A stretch of DNA of 64,000 bases from Vibrio nigripulchritudo ATCC 27043 (GTDB lineage Bacteria > Pseudomonadota > Gammaproteobacteria > Enterobacterales > Vibrionaceae): contig NZ_AFWJ01000267.1 in the NCBI RefSeq assembly GCF_000222685.1, forward strand, positions 62,001 to 126,000, read 5' to 3'. Shown here in pieces: positions 47,438 through 57,172 of this stretch. Both the position numbers and the translations under genes were made by a program. Numbering within the stretch: position 1 is the first letter of the stretch; every line of letters begins with the position of its first letter. Under the pieces are notes generated by a model. The model was not told the DNA's origin, made no database searches, and saw only the letters and a program-made list of their open reading frames with translations.

Positions 47438-48487
47438 TTAAGCTTCTGCTTTTTTGTCACGCGCGAGCAGGTCTTGGGCCGCCATGCGCGCATCCTTACC
47501 TTGATACAATACTTGATAGATTTGTTCAACTATTGGCATTTCAACACCCATGCGCTCTGAAAGTACCCACACTTCTTTGGTGTTGCGATACCCTTCGACT
47601 ACCTGACCAATTTCTTCCTGAGCTGTATCCACATCTTTGCCCTGCCCAAGTGCCAAACCGAATCGACGGTTTCGAGACTGGTTGTCGGTACAGGTCAGTA
47701 CCAAATCGCCTAATCCGGCCATTCCCATAAAGGTTTCAGGCTGTGCTCCTAATGCAGCGCCTAACCGGGTCATTTCAGCCAGACCTCGGGTGATCAGTGC
47801 CGTTCTTGCGTTAGCACCAAATCCGATGCCATCAGACATACCGGCACCGATGGCAATCACGTTTTTCACTGCACCGCCAAGCTGCATACCAATAAAGTCA
47901 CTATTGGCGTACACGCGGAATGTTTTGCTGCAATGGATTTTCTCCTGCAGATCTTTCACAAAGTCCGAATCTGGAGACGCCACTGAAATAGCCGTTGGTA
48001 ATCCTTGTGCTAATTCTTTTGCAAACGTGGGACCAGACAACACCGCTAATGGATAACGTTCACCAAGTTGTTCTTGCGCCACCTCTTTTAGCAGACGACC
48101 TGTTTCCGGCTCCAAACCTTTCGTCGCCCAGCAAATTCTGGAATCTTCACGCAAAACAGGTTTGATACTATCCAATACAATGCCAAAGACATGGCTTGGG
48201 ACAACCACCAGCAGATCTCGGCTTGCCTGTACGGCTTTCTCTAAGTTGTCTTCGATAATCAGTGTGGGTGGGAATTCAATTCCTGGCAGAAATTCGTGGT
48301 TTGCTCTGTCGGCTTGCAGACGCGCCATATGCTCCGGCTCGTGCCCCCACAGAATCACATTTGCACCATTGCGCGCTAATGAAATAGCCAGAGATGTGCC
48401 GTAAGAACCAGCGCCAATCACAGTCATGGCTATCTCTTTGCCATTGTAATTATTGGTACTGTGTTGGTTGCTTTGAGGTTGTGTCAT
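47438..48487 (-). CDS. gpsA: Glycerol-3-phosphate dehydrogenase [NAD(P)+]
   Basis: A 349-aa cytoplasmic enzyme producing sn-glycerol-3-phosphate for phospholipids. NAD fold [16 protein letters not shown], catalytic-lysine region [13 protein letters not shown], and [20 protein letters not shown]. The frame opens 15 codons earlier; ATG 48487 has GGTGG upstream and gives the usual length with a short N-terminal extension ([18 protein letters not shown]) before the nucleotide fold. Between secB and gpsA, gpsA and cysE the spacing allows one transcript. Confidence 0.95.
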   Translation of the reverse strand: MTQPQSNQHSTNNYNGKEIAMTVIGAGSYGTSLAISLARNGANVILWGHEPEHMARLQADRANHEFLPGIEFPPTLIIEDNLEKAVQASRDLLVVVPSHVFGIVLDSIKPVLREDSRICWATKGLEPETGRLLKEVAQEQLGERYPLAVLSGPTFAKELAQGLPTAISVASPDSDFVKDLQEKIHCSKTFRVYANSDFIGMQLGGAVKNVIAIGAGMSDGIGFGANARTALITRGLAEMTRLGAALGAQPETFMGMAGLGDLVLTCTDNQSRNRRFGLALGQGKDVDTAQEEIGQVVEGYRNTKEVWVLSERMGVEMPIVEQIYQVLYQGKDARMAAQDLLARDKKAEA

Positions 48488-48618
48488 CGTTCCACCCGAT
48501 ACATGTCGTGAGTATGGAGTTAGTATACTCAAAAAACGTTACCGTATGCTTGTGAGGCAGGTACATAATAAAAATGCACATCGCATCGTGAGATTTGATG
48601 TGCATAACAATCAAAATT

Positions 48619-48640
48619 CCACAGCCTTTTCAGGCTGTGG
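48619..48640 (-). terminator. Hairpin after secB, weak terminator
   Basis: CCACAGCC-ttttca-GGCTGTGG followed on the minus strand by AATTTTGATT. The T run is broken, so read-through into gpsA is likely. Confidence 0.5.
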
Positions 48641-48649
48641 TTAAGGCGA

Positions 48650-49126
48650 TTAAGCTTGCGCTTCGCCTTCCTGAGCTTGCTGCTGTAGGTAGTTCATGAA
48701 CAGAGCGTCAAAGTTAACTGGCGCTAGGTTCAGTTGAGGGAACGTACCTTTAACCACTAGGCTGGAAATCGTTTCACGAGCGTATGGGAATAGGATGTTC
48801 GGGCAGAAAGCACCTAGGCAGTGAGCCAGTTGACCCGCTTCCATGTTTTCTGCTGTGAAGATACCACCTTGCTGAACTTCACATAGGAAAGCAGTTTTCT
48901 CATTTTCTGTGTCACCGTTTTTCACAGTAACAGTCAGACGAAGTACAACTTCGTATACGTTCTCACCCAGTTCACGGCTTTGCGTGTCCAGATCCAGTTT
49001 TACGTCTGGCGTCCATTCTGTTTGGAAGATTTCTGGAGAGTTTGGCGTTTCGAAAGAAACGTCTTTTAGGAAGATACGTTGAATTGCAAAGTTTTGGTTT
49101 GCTTCTTGAGGTGCTGCTTCAGCCAT
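48650..49126 (-). CDS. secB: Protein-export chaperone SecB
   Basis: A 158-aa tetrameric cytoplasmic chaperone that keeps secretory preproteins unfolded and delivers them to SecA. Recognised by [42 protein letters not shown] and the C-terminal [18 protein letters not shown] 49126 is 9 nt after AGGA. It directly follows the rhodanese gene, with no grxC between. Confidence 0.97.
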   Translation of the reverse strand: MAEAAPQEANQNFAIQRIFLKDVSFETPNSPEIFQTEWTPDVKLDLDTQSRELGENVYEVVLRLTVTVKNGDTENEKTAFLCEVQQGGIFTAENMEAGQLAHCLGAFCPNILFPYARETISSLVVKGTFPQLNLAPVNFDALFMNYLQQQAQEGEAQA

Positions 49127-49201
49127 TGTCAAAATCCTTTAATCAATATATTTGCCCCGGCAACGCCAAGGCATGAAAACCTGTGTAGGTATCTGTGAAA
49201 A

Positions 49202-49636
49202 TTATTTCTTACCACGAACTAAGGGTAGATTCGCTTCATTCCACGCAATCAAGCCATTTTTCAGTAAGTAAACCTTCTCAAAACCAGCTTTGTTCAGCTC
49301 ATTCGCACTTGCTTGCGCAGTTTGACCTGTTTTGCATACCACAATGATTGGGTTCGATTTATGCTTTTCAAGGCTCGCGATGGAACCATTTTTGATATCT
49401 GAAGGCAAAATGTGAACTGCGCCTGTAATATGACCTTTCTTGAATTCGTCCTTGGAACGAATGTCAACAACCACGCCATCTTCGCGGTTCATCATGTTGG
49501 TCACTTCTGCGGCAGTCACTTCTTTGTAGCCTGCGGTTTTGCTCTTAAAAATATTGACGACAAGGGCGACGAAAATACCGGCCCATACCATCACTAGAAT
49601 GGTGTTATTGGAAATAAAATCTAAATATTCTTGCAT
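49202..49636 (-). CDS. yibN: Membrane-anchored rhodanese-like protein
   Basis: A 144-aa protein with one N-terminal membrane segment (about 11-29) and a rhodanese domain, with VDIRSKDEFKKGHITGAVHI and the active-site loop VCKTGQTAQAS (Cys101). Sulfur-transferase or redox role unproven. Orthologue of E. coli YibN by position upstream of secB. The spacer to the alpha-2-macroglobulin gene (49637-49954, 318 bp) is divergent promoter DNA; I see nothing further in it. Confidence 0.88.
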   Translation of the reverse strand: MQEYLDFISNNTILVMVWAGIFVALVVNIFKSKTAGYKEVTAAEVTNMMNREDGVVVDIRSKDEFKKGHITGAVHILPSDIKNGSIASLEKHKSNPIIVVCKTGQTAQASANELNKAGFEKVYLLKNGLIAWNEANLPLVRGKK

Positions 49637-49954
49637 GTCCTACGCTCTTGCAACGCTTACGCGGGTGTCTGTAAAGGGCAGATTATAACGTCGAAGGTGC
49701 CGAAATTCGATAATGGTTGTTGAAAGAAGTGAAATAAGAGGCAATGCTCACCTTTCAGGTCTCCAATCTTTGGCTTCTGACCCAAGATTGACAATAGTTT
49801 TGGGGTTTTGAACCAAACTCATAAAAATCGATACTATTGAATTAAATCAACAACATATGCAATGACATTTATACAAACCGTTGGAGATATTGTATAGTCT
49901 GCGCACAATTGCAATTAAATACGACCAGTTGAACTATTCGGTAAAGGAACCGCC

Positions 49955-52900
49955 ATGAGACGACTTGTTCAAATCACGCTTGCTTTCGCTTTGACCCTTT
50001 GCTCATTTCTGTCATGGGCAGACGCCAAAATCAGCTACCTCGGGAATTACACACACAATGGTGCTTCCGCCATTATTGTGCAGTTTGATGAGCAGGTGCC
50101 TTTCCAGAATGCGGTGTCCATCTCGACCAAAGGTGGTGAGGAACTGCCGAATGCCTGGGTATTCAATAAAGCCAAGACTGCGCTTATCTATGCTGACGTC
50201 GAGGTGGGGAAAAATTACGTTCTCACTTTGAATCAGGGGCTGAAATACGAGGATAAGTCAGAACACACGGTCAGTATCTATCGAAAAGATCCAACGGTGG
50301 AAGTCATCGGGCGAGGTCCTGTGGTGCCAGCCAACGGAAAGCGCAGTATCCCGATTTCTACGATGAACGTTGAGCAAGTTTCTGTTGAAGTATTGAAGGT
50401 TTCTGACCCTGCAGCATTTCTCAACACTTCGCATTACTCTTCACAACCTGATCGCTGGGCACTGAACCGACTGACCAGTTCAACGGCTCCGATAACGGTT
50501 CTGAATTTCGATATTCCCACTGGCAAAGCCAATCAGTCGCAATACACCGAGCTTTTCTTACCTGACGAGCTGGTCAATGGCTGGTACCTGTTGATTGTTA
50601 AACCGACGGGCAGCTACAGTTACGACAGTGAAAAAGCCATTCAGGTGGCACTGACCGCTGTCGGTATTCAAACCAAAGTCTTTCCTAAGCAACTGGCGGT
50701 CTACCTCTCTTCTTTCTCAGATTCATCTGCTATTACCGATGCCAACATTTCGGTTCATCATAGAGACGGCAATGTTACGGCTCTTGGCAAATCGACAGAC
50801 GGTTTTGCTCAATTCGATTACGAAGTCAAACAGGGCGATATCCTGTTCGTTCAGAAAGGTGAAGAAGTCAGCCTTCTTCCACTTCGTGAAATGCCTCTGG
50901 ATCTCTCGGATTACAAAGTGGCAGGCAGACAATATCAGGACCATGAAGCCTTTATTTATTCCAATCGGGATCTGTTCCGTCCGGGAGAAGTTCTTCCCCT
51001 TAATATCATTGCCCGAGATCAGGATGGTGAAGTACTGCAGGACGTGCATCGCTTGTATGTGGAATACATCAAGCCCGACCAGAGTATTGCCGCAAGTCGT
51101 TGGTTAAACCCTGCTTCAGCAAATGGCTTCTTCAGTGACGAATACGCCATTCCAGCCAGTGCGCCATTAGGTAAGTGGGTCGCACAAGTCAAGCTACATA
51201 AAAAAGCCAAAGCGCCGATCAGCACATTCACGTTTGATGTGAGTGAGTTTGTTCCCGAGCGTATGGACTTGACGGTGGATATGCCCAAATCCATCGAATT
51301 GGGTGCCTCTAAAACCACAGCGGAACTGGACGGTAAGTATCTGTTTGGATCACCAGCGGCACAAAATCGCGTCTCGATAGACACGCATTACCTGCCAACT
51401 CATTACTTTGACACCGACCTGAGTGATTTCTATGTCGGTCAGCCGTTTAATATTTCCTACTGGCGCGATGTTCCTGATATCGAAGACATCAAGCTTGATG
51501 ACAATGGTAAGTACTCCCTAACCTTCCCACTGTACGCGCCTGAACTGATGAAGTCGCCAGTCAATGCTCTGTTCACGTTTGAGCTGTTTGAGACGGGCGG
51601 TGCAAGCGTTTCTCGCAACCAGCAACGTCAGTTGTGGTCAGGAAAACCATTAGCTGGAATTAAAGCACCAGATGATGACATTAACTCATACAGCAGCGTT
51701 GAATTTCAGGTGGGTTTGCTCAGCGGAGATGGTAAAACCCTGCAAGCAGGCAACCTTGATTATGTTTTAGAGCGCAATGCGGGCGGATACTACTGGGTTT
51801 ACAGCGAAAGCAGTGGCTGGGATATTCGCAGTGACGATAAATGGCGACCAGTCCAAGCAGATAACCTTCTCACTGAAGCAGGAAAAGCCATTCCACTTCA
51901 GCTGAATGTCGATTGGGGACGCTATCGCCTTACGATAACCACCGAGCAAGGTACAGTTACACGATTCCCTTTCTGGGCTGGTTGGAATGAAGGCAGTGCA
52001 CAGCAACCTGTAAAACCGGATCAGTTGTCTATGACGCTTGATAAAAAGCGTTACACGGCAGGCGATGACGTTCAGGTAACCGTATTCAGCAAGCAAGCGG
52101 GTGAACTTCAGTTGAGCCTGGATGGCGGACAGTCGCTTTTGCAGCAGCGTCATGTGATTGAAGCAGGCGAACATCAGTTCACTCTGCCAATTGATGCCAG
52201 CCTGAATCGTCACGACCTTTATGTCACTGCCACGTTAGTCAGCAGTGCCGCTGAGCAGCAAGCAGGAGCTAAAGCTCTGCCTAGACGTTTCTTTGCTATT
52301 GCCCCCGTAATGCTTGATCGCAAAGACAGGGTTTTACCTGTGAGTATTGAGCACGCGGATAAGCTGCTGCCACTAGAGCCTGCTACCATCAAGGTCAAGC
52401 TGGACAAACCCTTAGAGCAAAAAGCGTGGGTCACGCTTTCTTTGGTAGACAGAGGCATCATCAATCTCGCGAAGTATGAGCCGCCTGTGATGGCTGACTG
52501 GTTCTTCTCACACCGTCGCTACCAAAGTGATGTCATCGATATGTACTCCCGCTTCTACCAGACTCGTCCGGATTCCTTCGTGACGCGTCATCGCTATGGC
52601 GGCGATCAGGAGATTGACCTGAACGTGAGCAACGATGATCTAGTGGAAAGCAAAACCATCACCATTATGTCTGAATTGGTGCAGTTCGACCAAAATGGCG
52701 AAGCCAACACCACCGTGGATATCCCGGATTACAATGGCCAGGCTCAGGTTGTGGCGATGGCATTTACCGACAGCCAATATGGTCAGTCGGAGTCTAATGT
52801 GACTATTTCGGCACCTATTGTGGCGGAGTTGGCAGTACCACGTTTCCTGACTCCAGAGGATTCAAGTCAAACTTACATGGAGCTGTTTAATACCTCCGGT

Positions 52901-54733
52901 ACAAATCAGACGGTGAAAGCTTCGATAGAAGGTGGAGACATTCTCTCTTTACCGGGGGAAACGTCGTTCGAGTTTACCCTTCAGGATGGCGAGCGCACTG
53001 GTGTGCCCGTTCCGTTCAACATTGGCAAAATTCAATCAAATTCAGAAGTTATCACTCTGAAACTCACCATAGATGCGACGGGTGATGATGGTACTCGCTA
53101 CCACCAGCAGCGTGACTGGGATATTCCAGTGCGTATCGGGCAGCCCATGGCAAGCCAGCGCACTCTGATTACACTAGCGCCCAGTTCGGATGCTATTGAT
53201 TCAGGTACCGCCGAAGGCAGCACTTACACCCTTACACCGGACTTATGGAAAGATTACCAGGACTTTACCGAGCAGTTTGCCGCTGTCACCTTCTCTCGCT
53301 CGCCTCAGGTCAACATTGCTGAATACGCTCAGGGGCTGTTCCGCTACCCGTATGGCTGTGCTGAGCAGACCACCAGTAAAGCAATGCCGTGGTTGTTTGA
53401 TGATTCAGACTTAACGGCAATAAAAGCCAAAGCGGCGGGCGATAAACCCGTTCGTCAAATCATTGAAGATTCGATGAACCGTTTGTCCACCATGCAGAAA
53501 AGCAACGGCAGCTTTTCCCTTTGGAGCAGGCATGGTGACGCGGACGACTGGCTCAGCATGTACGTGACCGAATACCTCCTGGAAGCCAATGCACGCTTTC
53601 ATGATGTGGTTCCTGCCAAGATGCTGGAGCGAGCAAAAGAAAACCTGACACGACTAATCCGAAATGGCAAAGCCGATCAAGCCAGTCATTTCTATGCCTT
53701 ATGGCTCGGAGCTAAAGCTGGTCTGGTCAACAATACTCAGCTGTACAACACATCGCAGCAGTTGACCGACAAACCGAATCACGCCATTTCACGCTTATCC
53801 GCAGCGCATTTTGGTGGCGCATTCCTTCTGAATGGCCAAACTAAGCAGGGGGAGAAATTCTTCAGTTGGACAGAGTCGGACACGATGCGCAGCCGGATTC
53901 GTTATTACGAATACGGCAGCAAAATTCGTGATATGGCGATGACGATTGCGATCCTCGAAGACGTTCGCAAGGTGATTAAACTGAGCCCTGAAATGCTTTC
54001 GCTGAGAAACCGACTGGCCATTCGCGTTATGGAACTGTCTGCTCAGAGAAACTGGCTCAGCACTCAGGAACGCATGGCGCTGGTTCGTGCAGGTATTGCA
54101 TTGAAGCAAGATAACGGAACATCGGTTTCCATCGAGATTTCTGAAAACGGCACTCAGCGTGAGTCGACGGCGAAATCTTCTGGTCACGAGCTGCTGGCGG
54201 TAGGAAGTACCCTTTCCAATCCGAGTAAACAGCCCATTTTCATTCAGATCGCAACCAAAGGGCTGGCTAAACCGGAATACTTGCAATCCACGATTCAGTT
54301 CCGACAAGCCATCCGTTCTTACCGCTATGAAAACGGCGATAAGTACAAAGGAGAACCACTCAAAGTCGGTGACAAGCTGATAGTGTCTGTCGATTACAAT
54401 CTTAGGGAAAAAACAAACAATGCACTGATTGTTGAGTACCTTCCGACGGGCTTTGTGCTTGAGAACCCTCAATTCACCAACAGCGCAGAAATCATCAAAG
54501 CAGCGAAAGTGGTGAAAAGCAGCAGTTGGGACATGCTTGAGTATCGCAACGATCGTCTGGTGGCTTCCACCAACATGAAATCGGGCAGTCAGTATCGCAT
54601 TAACTATGTATTACGAGCTGAAACCCCAGGAGAGTCGGCAATTCCAGCCATGTTTATGGAAAACATGTATCAGCCTGAGAAGCTGATTTACAAGCCTTAT
54701 CAATCCATTCCGTCGATCACCATTCGACCATAG
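49955..54733 (+). CDS. Bacterial alpha-2-macroglobulin with thioester, YfhM-like
   Basis: A 1592-aa periplasmic protease trap. It has an N-terminal signal peptide ending near ADA (residue 24), many beta-rich MG domains, and the thioester motif YGCAEQTT (Cys1135-Gln1138) in a helical toroid domain (to about 1450). In this family a protease cutting the bait region triggers collapse and covalent capture, protecting the envelope. The signal peptide has a Cys (LTLCS) but Leu, not Gly/Ala/Ser, before it, so it should be cleaved by signal peptidase I; E. coli YfhM is a lipoprotein. pbpC follows after 15 bp, the classic pairing with PBP1C. Confidence 0.93.
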   Translation: MRRLVQITLAFALTLCSFLSWADAKISYLGNYTHNGASAIIVQFDEQVPFQNAVSISTKGGEELPNAWVFNKAKTALIYADVEVGKNYVLTLNQGLKYEDKSEHTVSIYRKDPTVEVIGRGPVVPANGKRSIPISTMNVEQVSVEVLKVSDPAAFLNTSHYSSQPDRWALNRLTSSTAPITVLNFDIPTGKANQSQYTELFLPDELVNGWYLLIVKPTGSYSYDSEKAIQVALTAVGIQTKVFPKQLAVYLSSFSDSSAITDANISVHHRDGNVTALGKSTDGFAQFDYEVKQGDILFVQKGEEVSLLPLREMPLDLSDYKVAGRQYQDHEAFIYSNRDLFRPGEVLPLNIIARDQDGEVLQDVHRLYVEYIKPDQSIAASRWLNPASANGFFSDEYAIPASAPLGKWVAQVKLHKKAKAPISTFTFDVSEFVPERMDLTVDMPKSIELGASKTTAELDGKYLFGSPAAQNRVSIDTHYLPTHYFDTDLSDFYVGQPFNISYWRDVPDIEDIKLDDNGKYSLTFPLYAPELMKSPVNALFTFELFETGGASVSRNQQRQLWSGKPLAGIKAPDDDINSYSSVEFQVGLLSGDGKTLQAGNLDYVLERNAGGYYWVYSESSGWDIRSDDKWRPVQADNLLTEAGKAIPLQLNVDWGRYRLTITTEQGTVTRFPFWAGWNEGSAQQPVKPDQLSMTLDKKRYTAGDDVQVTVFSKQAGELQLSLDGGQSLLQQRHVIEAGEHQFTLPIDASLNRHDLYVTATLVSSAAEQQAGAKALPRRFFAIAPVMLDRKDRVLPVSIEHADKLLPLEPATIKVKLDKPLEQKAWVTLSLVDRGIINLAKYEPPVMADWFFSHRRYQSDVIDMYSRFYQTRPDSFVTRHRYGGDQEIDLNVSNDDLVESKTITIMSELVQFDQNGEANTTVDIPDYNGQAQVVAMAFTDSQYGQSESNVTISAPIVAELAVPRFLTPEDSSQTYMELFNTSGTNQTVKASIEGGDILSLPGETSFEFTLQDGERTGVPVPFNIGKIQSNSEVITLKLTIDATGDDGTRYHQQRDWDIPVRIGQPMASQRTLITLAPSSDAIDSGTAEGSTYTLTPDLWKDYQDFTEQFAAVTFSRSPQVNIAEYAQGLFRYPYGCAEQTTSKAMPWLFDDSDLTAIKAKAAGDKPVRQIIEDSMNRLSTMQKSNGSFSLWSRHGDADDWLSMYVTEYLLEANARFHDVVPAKMLERAKENLTRLIRNGKADQASHFYALWLGAKAGLVNNTQLYNTSQQLTDKPNHAISRLSAAHFGGAFLLNGQTKQGEKFFSWTESDTMRSRIRYYEYGSKIRDMAMTIAILEDVRKVIKLSPEMLSLRNRLAIRVMELSAQRNWLSTQERMALVRAGIALKQDNGTSVSIEISENGTQRESTAKSSGHELLAVGSTLSNPSKQPIFIQIATKGLAKPEYLQSTIQFRQAIRSYRYENGDKYKGEPLKVGDKLIVSVDYNLREKTNNALIVEYLPTGFVLENPQFTNSAEIIKAAKVVKSSSWDMLEYRNDRLVASTNMKSGSQYRINYVLRAETPGESAIPAMFMENMYQPEKLIYKPYQSIPSITIRP

Positions 54734-54748
54734 AGGCTAAGCCGAGGT

Positions 54749-56944
54749 ATGGCTTTGAAACTCAGAAAAGGATTGGTTTTGGCTGCAAGTATCACCGGCG
54801 TCATGGTGGTACTTGCAATCTTGTCTTTTTTTGTTGCCAATGCTTTGTCTCCTCTGGATTTTGAGGAAAAGTTTGACCACAGCACGACAGTCTACAGCCG
54901 CAATGGTGAAGTCCTCAGACAGTTTTCTAATTCCAAAGGTATATTTCGCATTCCAATCCATCATCAGATTGAGGAAGGCAATGTTAGCCGACCGGTGTCT
55001 GAGGTTTATCTCAGCGCCCTTTTGGAGTACGAAGACAAGTATTTTTACTACCACCCGGGGTTTAATCCCTTTTCGTTGGCTCGCGCCCTTGCTCAGCAAG
55101 TCGTAAACGGACGGGTCATTTCCGGCGGTTCAACCATTACCATGCAGGTCGCTCGTATGTTTTACCCGTATGAGCGTTCTTATTGGGGTAAGGTTGAGCA
55201 AATTTTCCGGGCTCTCCAGCTTGAACTTCACTACTCAAAGGAAGAGATTCTCGATCTTTACCTGACGCACACCCCTATGGGTGGCAACATTGAGGGAGTG
55301 GAAGCGGGTGCCCAGCGATATTTTGGTAAGTCGGCTCAGGATTTAAATTTAACGGAAGCACTGACTCTGGTGGTACTTCCACAGCGCCCCACCAGCACCA
55401 GACCAGATCGCCACCCCGAAAGAGCCTTGGCGGCAAGAAACAAAGTGTTGAAGCGCGTTCAGAGTGAGTTAGCACTTACCGATGAAACGTTAAAGCTCTT
55501 GTTGGCGACACCTCTGGATGCCTCTCGCTATTTCCCGCCCGTTTTAAGCCCTCTTCTGGCGAGAAGGCTTCATTTAGCCAGCCCTGAACAGCCGACGTTT
55601 AGCACTTTTGTTGATCAAACTTTGCAGGCGTCGATTGAAGACTTGATAACTCAGCGTTCAGTGAGTTGGTCAACCGCGCTGTCGAGCGCTGTTTTAGTGA
55701 TGGATAATGAATCAGGGGAAGTGATTGCTTACAAAGGATCTGCCGACTTCAATAACCTGCGTCGTTATGGTCATGTGGATATGGTGCACGCATTACGCTC
55801 TCCAGGTTCCACACTCAAGCCTTTTATCTATGGTCTTGCTCTGGAAAAAAGACTGGTTCACAGTGGCAGTTTACTGATGGATATCCCCATTTCGCACGGA
55901 GACTATCAACCGCAAAACTTTAATCGCTATTTCAGTGGTCCTATTCGGTTAGACCGCGCGTTGCAGCTTTCAAAAAATGCCACTGTTGTTCAGGTGCTGA
56001 GTCAACTGGGATCACAACAATTTCTCGACTGGCTAACCAGCAGCCACATTCCCCTCAAAGCAAATGACCCGAACCTTACGGTTGCACTTGGCGGAGTGGG
56101 TACTAACTTATCGGGATTAGTTTCTTTGTATTCAGCGCTTGCCCGACAAGGAACCGCTGTTCATCCCAGATATGTAAAAGACGCTCCCAGCCACGTAACC
56201 CCATTACTCTCGCCCTCTGCAAGCTGGGTAATATTCGACATTCTTTCACAAATCCCACCACCTGAGCGTTTTGCTCCAGCCTATGGCAGAAAAGTGGCAT
56301 GGAAGACAGGTACCAGCTACGGTTTTCGCGACGCCTGGTCTATAGGGGTCAGCAAAAAATATACGGTCGGCGTATGGGTTGGCAGGCCGGATGGCTCTCC
56401 TAACGTAGGAAAGACCGGCGCCAAACAGGCAGCGCCTATTATGTTTGATGTTTTTGACCTGCTCCCGTCAGAAAGTGAACCCATTCTCAAGCCAGAAAAT
56501 GTCACTGCCAGTGAGGTTTGCTGGCCAAGTGGACTAATGAAAAACAGTGTTGAAAGCGAGCACTGTATCAGTGCACAACCAGCCTGGCTCATTGATGAGC
56601 AAGCGCCACCGACGTTGCGCTTTCAGGAGCCTTTAAACACGTTACACAAGTGGCCGACACCACTTCTTCAGTGGTCTTTAGCCAAAGGTGTTTCCTTAAC
56701 GGACGAGACAGAAAGTGCCACCAAAAAAGTGAAGATACTCTCCCCACAAAGCGGGATGCAGTTTTTTCCTTATCCAAACCAAACTTTTCAGTTGAAAGCA
56801 TCGAGAGAACCGGTTGACTGGTATTTGAATGATGTGCCGATAGAAAAATCTATTCTAACCTTTGATTCTATGCCAACAGGCAGCCATACACTGACAGCGT
56901 GCTCTATTCAGTGCGATAGCGTAGACATTTATGTTTACAAGTAA
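54749..56944 (+). CDS. pbpC: Penicillin-binding protein 1C
   Basis: A 731-aa class A PBP. Membrane anchor near residues 8-30; glycosyltransferase motifs EDKYFYYHPGFNP and GGSTITMQVARM; transpeptidase STLK (Ser354-Lys357) and KTGTSYGFRDAW; a C-terminal beta domain (from about 640, VKILSPQSGMQFFPYPNQ) typical of PBP1C. It starts 15 bp after the alpha-2-macroglobulin gene with CCGAGGT before the ATG, so the two form an operon. The pairing is thought to couple envelope repair to protease defence. Confidence 0.94.
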   Translation: MALKLRKGLVLAASITGVMVVLAILSFFVANALSPLDFEEKFDHSTTVYSRNGEVLRQFSNSKGIFRIPIHHQIEEGNVSRPVSEVYLSALLEYEDKYFYYHPGFNPFSLARALAQQVVNGRVISGGSTITMQVARMFYPYERSYWGKVEQIFRALQLELHYSKEEILDLYLTHTPMGGNIEGVEAGAQRYFGKSAQDLNLTEALTLVVLPQRPTSTRPDRHPERALAARNKVLKRVQSELALTDETLKLLLATPLDASRYFPPVLSPLLARRLHLASPEQPTFSTFVDQTLQASIEDLITQRSVSWSTALSSAVLVMDNESGEVIAYKGSADFNNLRRYGHVDMVHALRSPGSTLKPFIYGLALEKRLVHSGSLLMDIPISHGDYQPQNFNRYFSGPIRLDRALQLSKNATVVQVLSQLGSQQFLDWLTSSHIPLKANDPNLTVALGGVGTNLSGLVSLYSALARQGTAVHPRYVKDAPSHVTPLLSPSASWVIFDILSQIPPPERFAPAYGRKVAWKTGTSYGFRDAWSIGVSKKYTVGVWVGRPDGSPNVGKTGAKQAAPIMFDVFDLLPSESEPILKPENVTASEVCWPSGLMKNSVESEHCISAQPAWLIDEQAPPTLRFQEPLNTLHKWPTPLLQWSLAKGVSLTDETESATKKVKILSPQSGMQFFPYPNQTFQLKASREPVDWYLNDVPIEKSILTFDSMPTGSHTLTACSIQCDSVDIYVYK

Positions 56945-57172
56945 CACTGAGCCAGCAGAATTCGCCTCTCTCCAATTGCGCTACTGATGAAAATCATTTT
57001 CTTTATGGTGCATAATTCGCAATAATTCCCGGCAGATAGCGGTGATTTTGAAAACTTGTAACAGCCAAGCCTCATCATTATTTGATCTAAGGCTACAGTT
57101 TGCCCTAAGAAGTGTAGTAAAATTACGCTAATTTGATTTAACAGTTACTTTGAATTTGACGAGGTTAGAACT

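Noticed and set aside
53795-54472. A 225-codon minus-strand frame inside the alpha-2-macroglobulin gene
   Set aside because: Shadow of the large gene; no ribosome binding site or domain.
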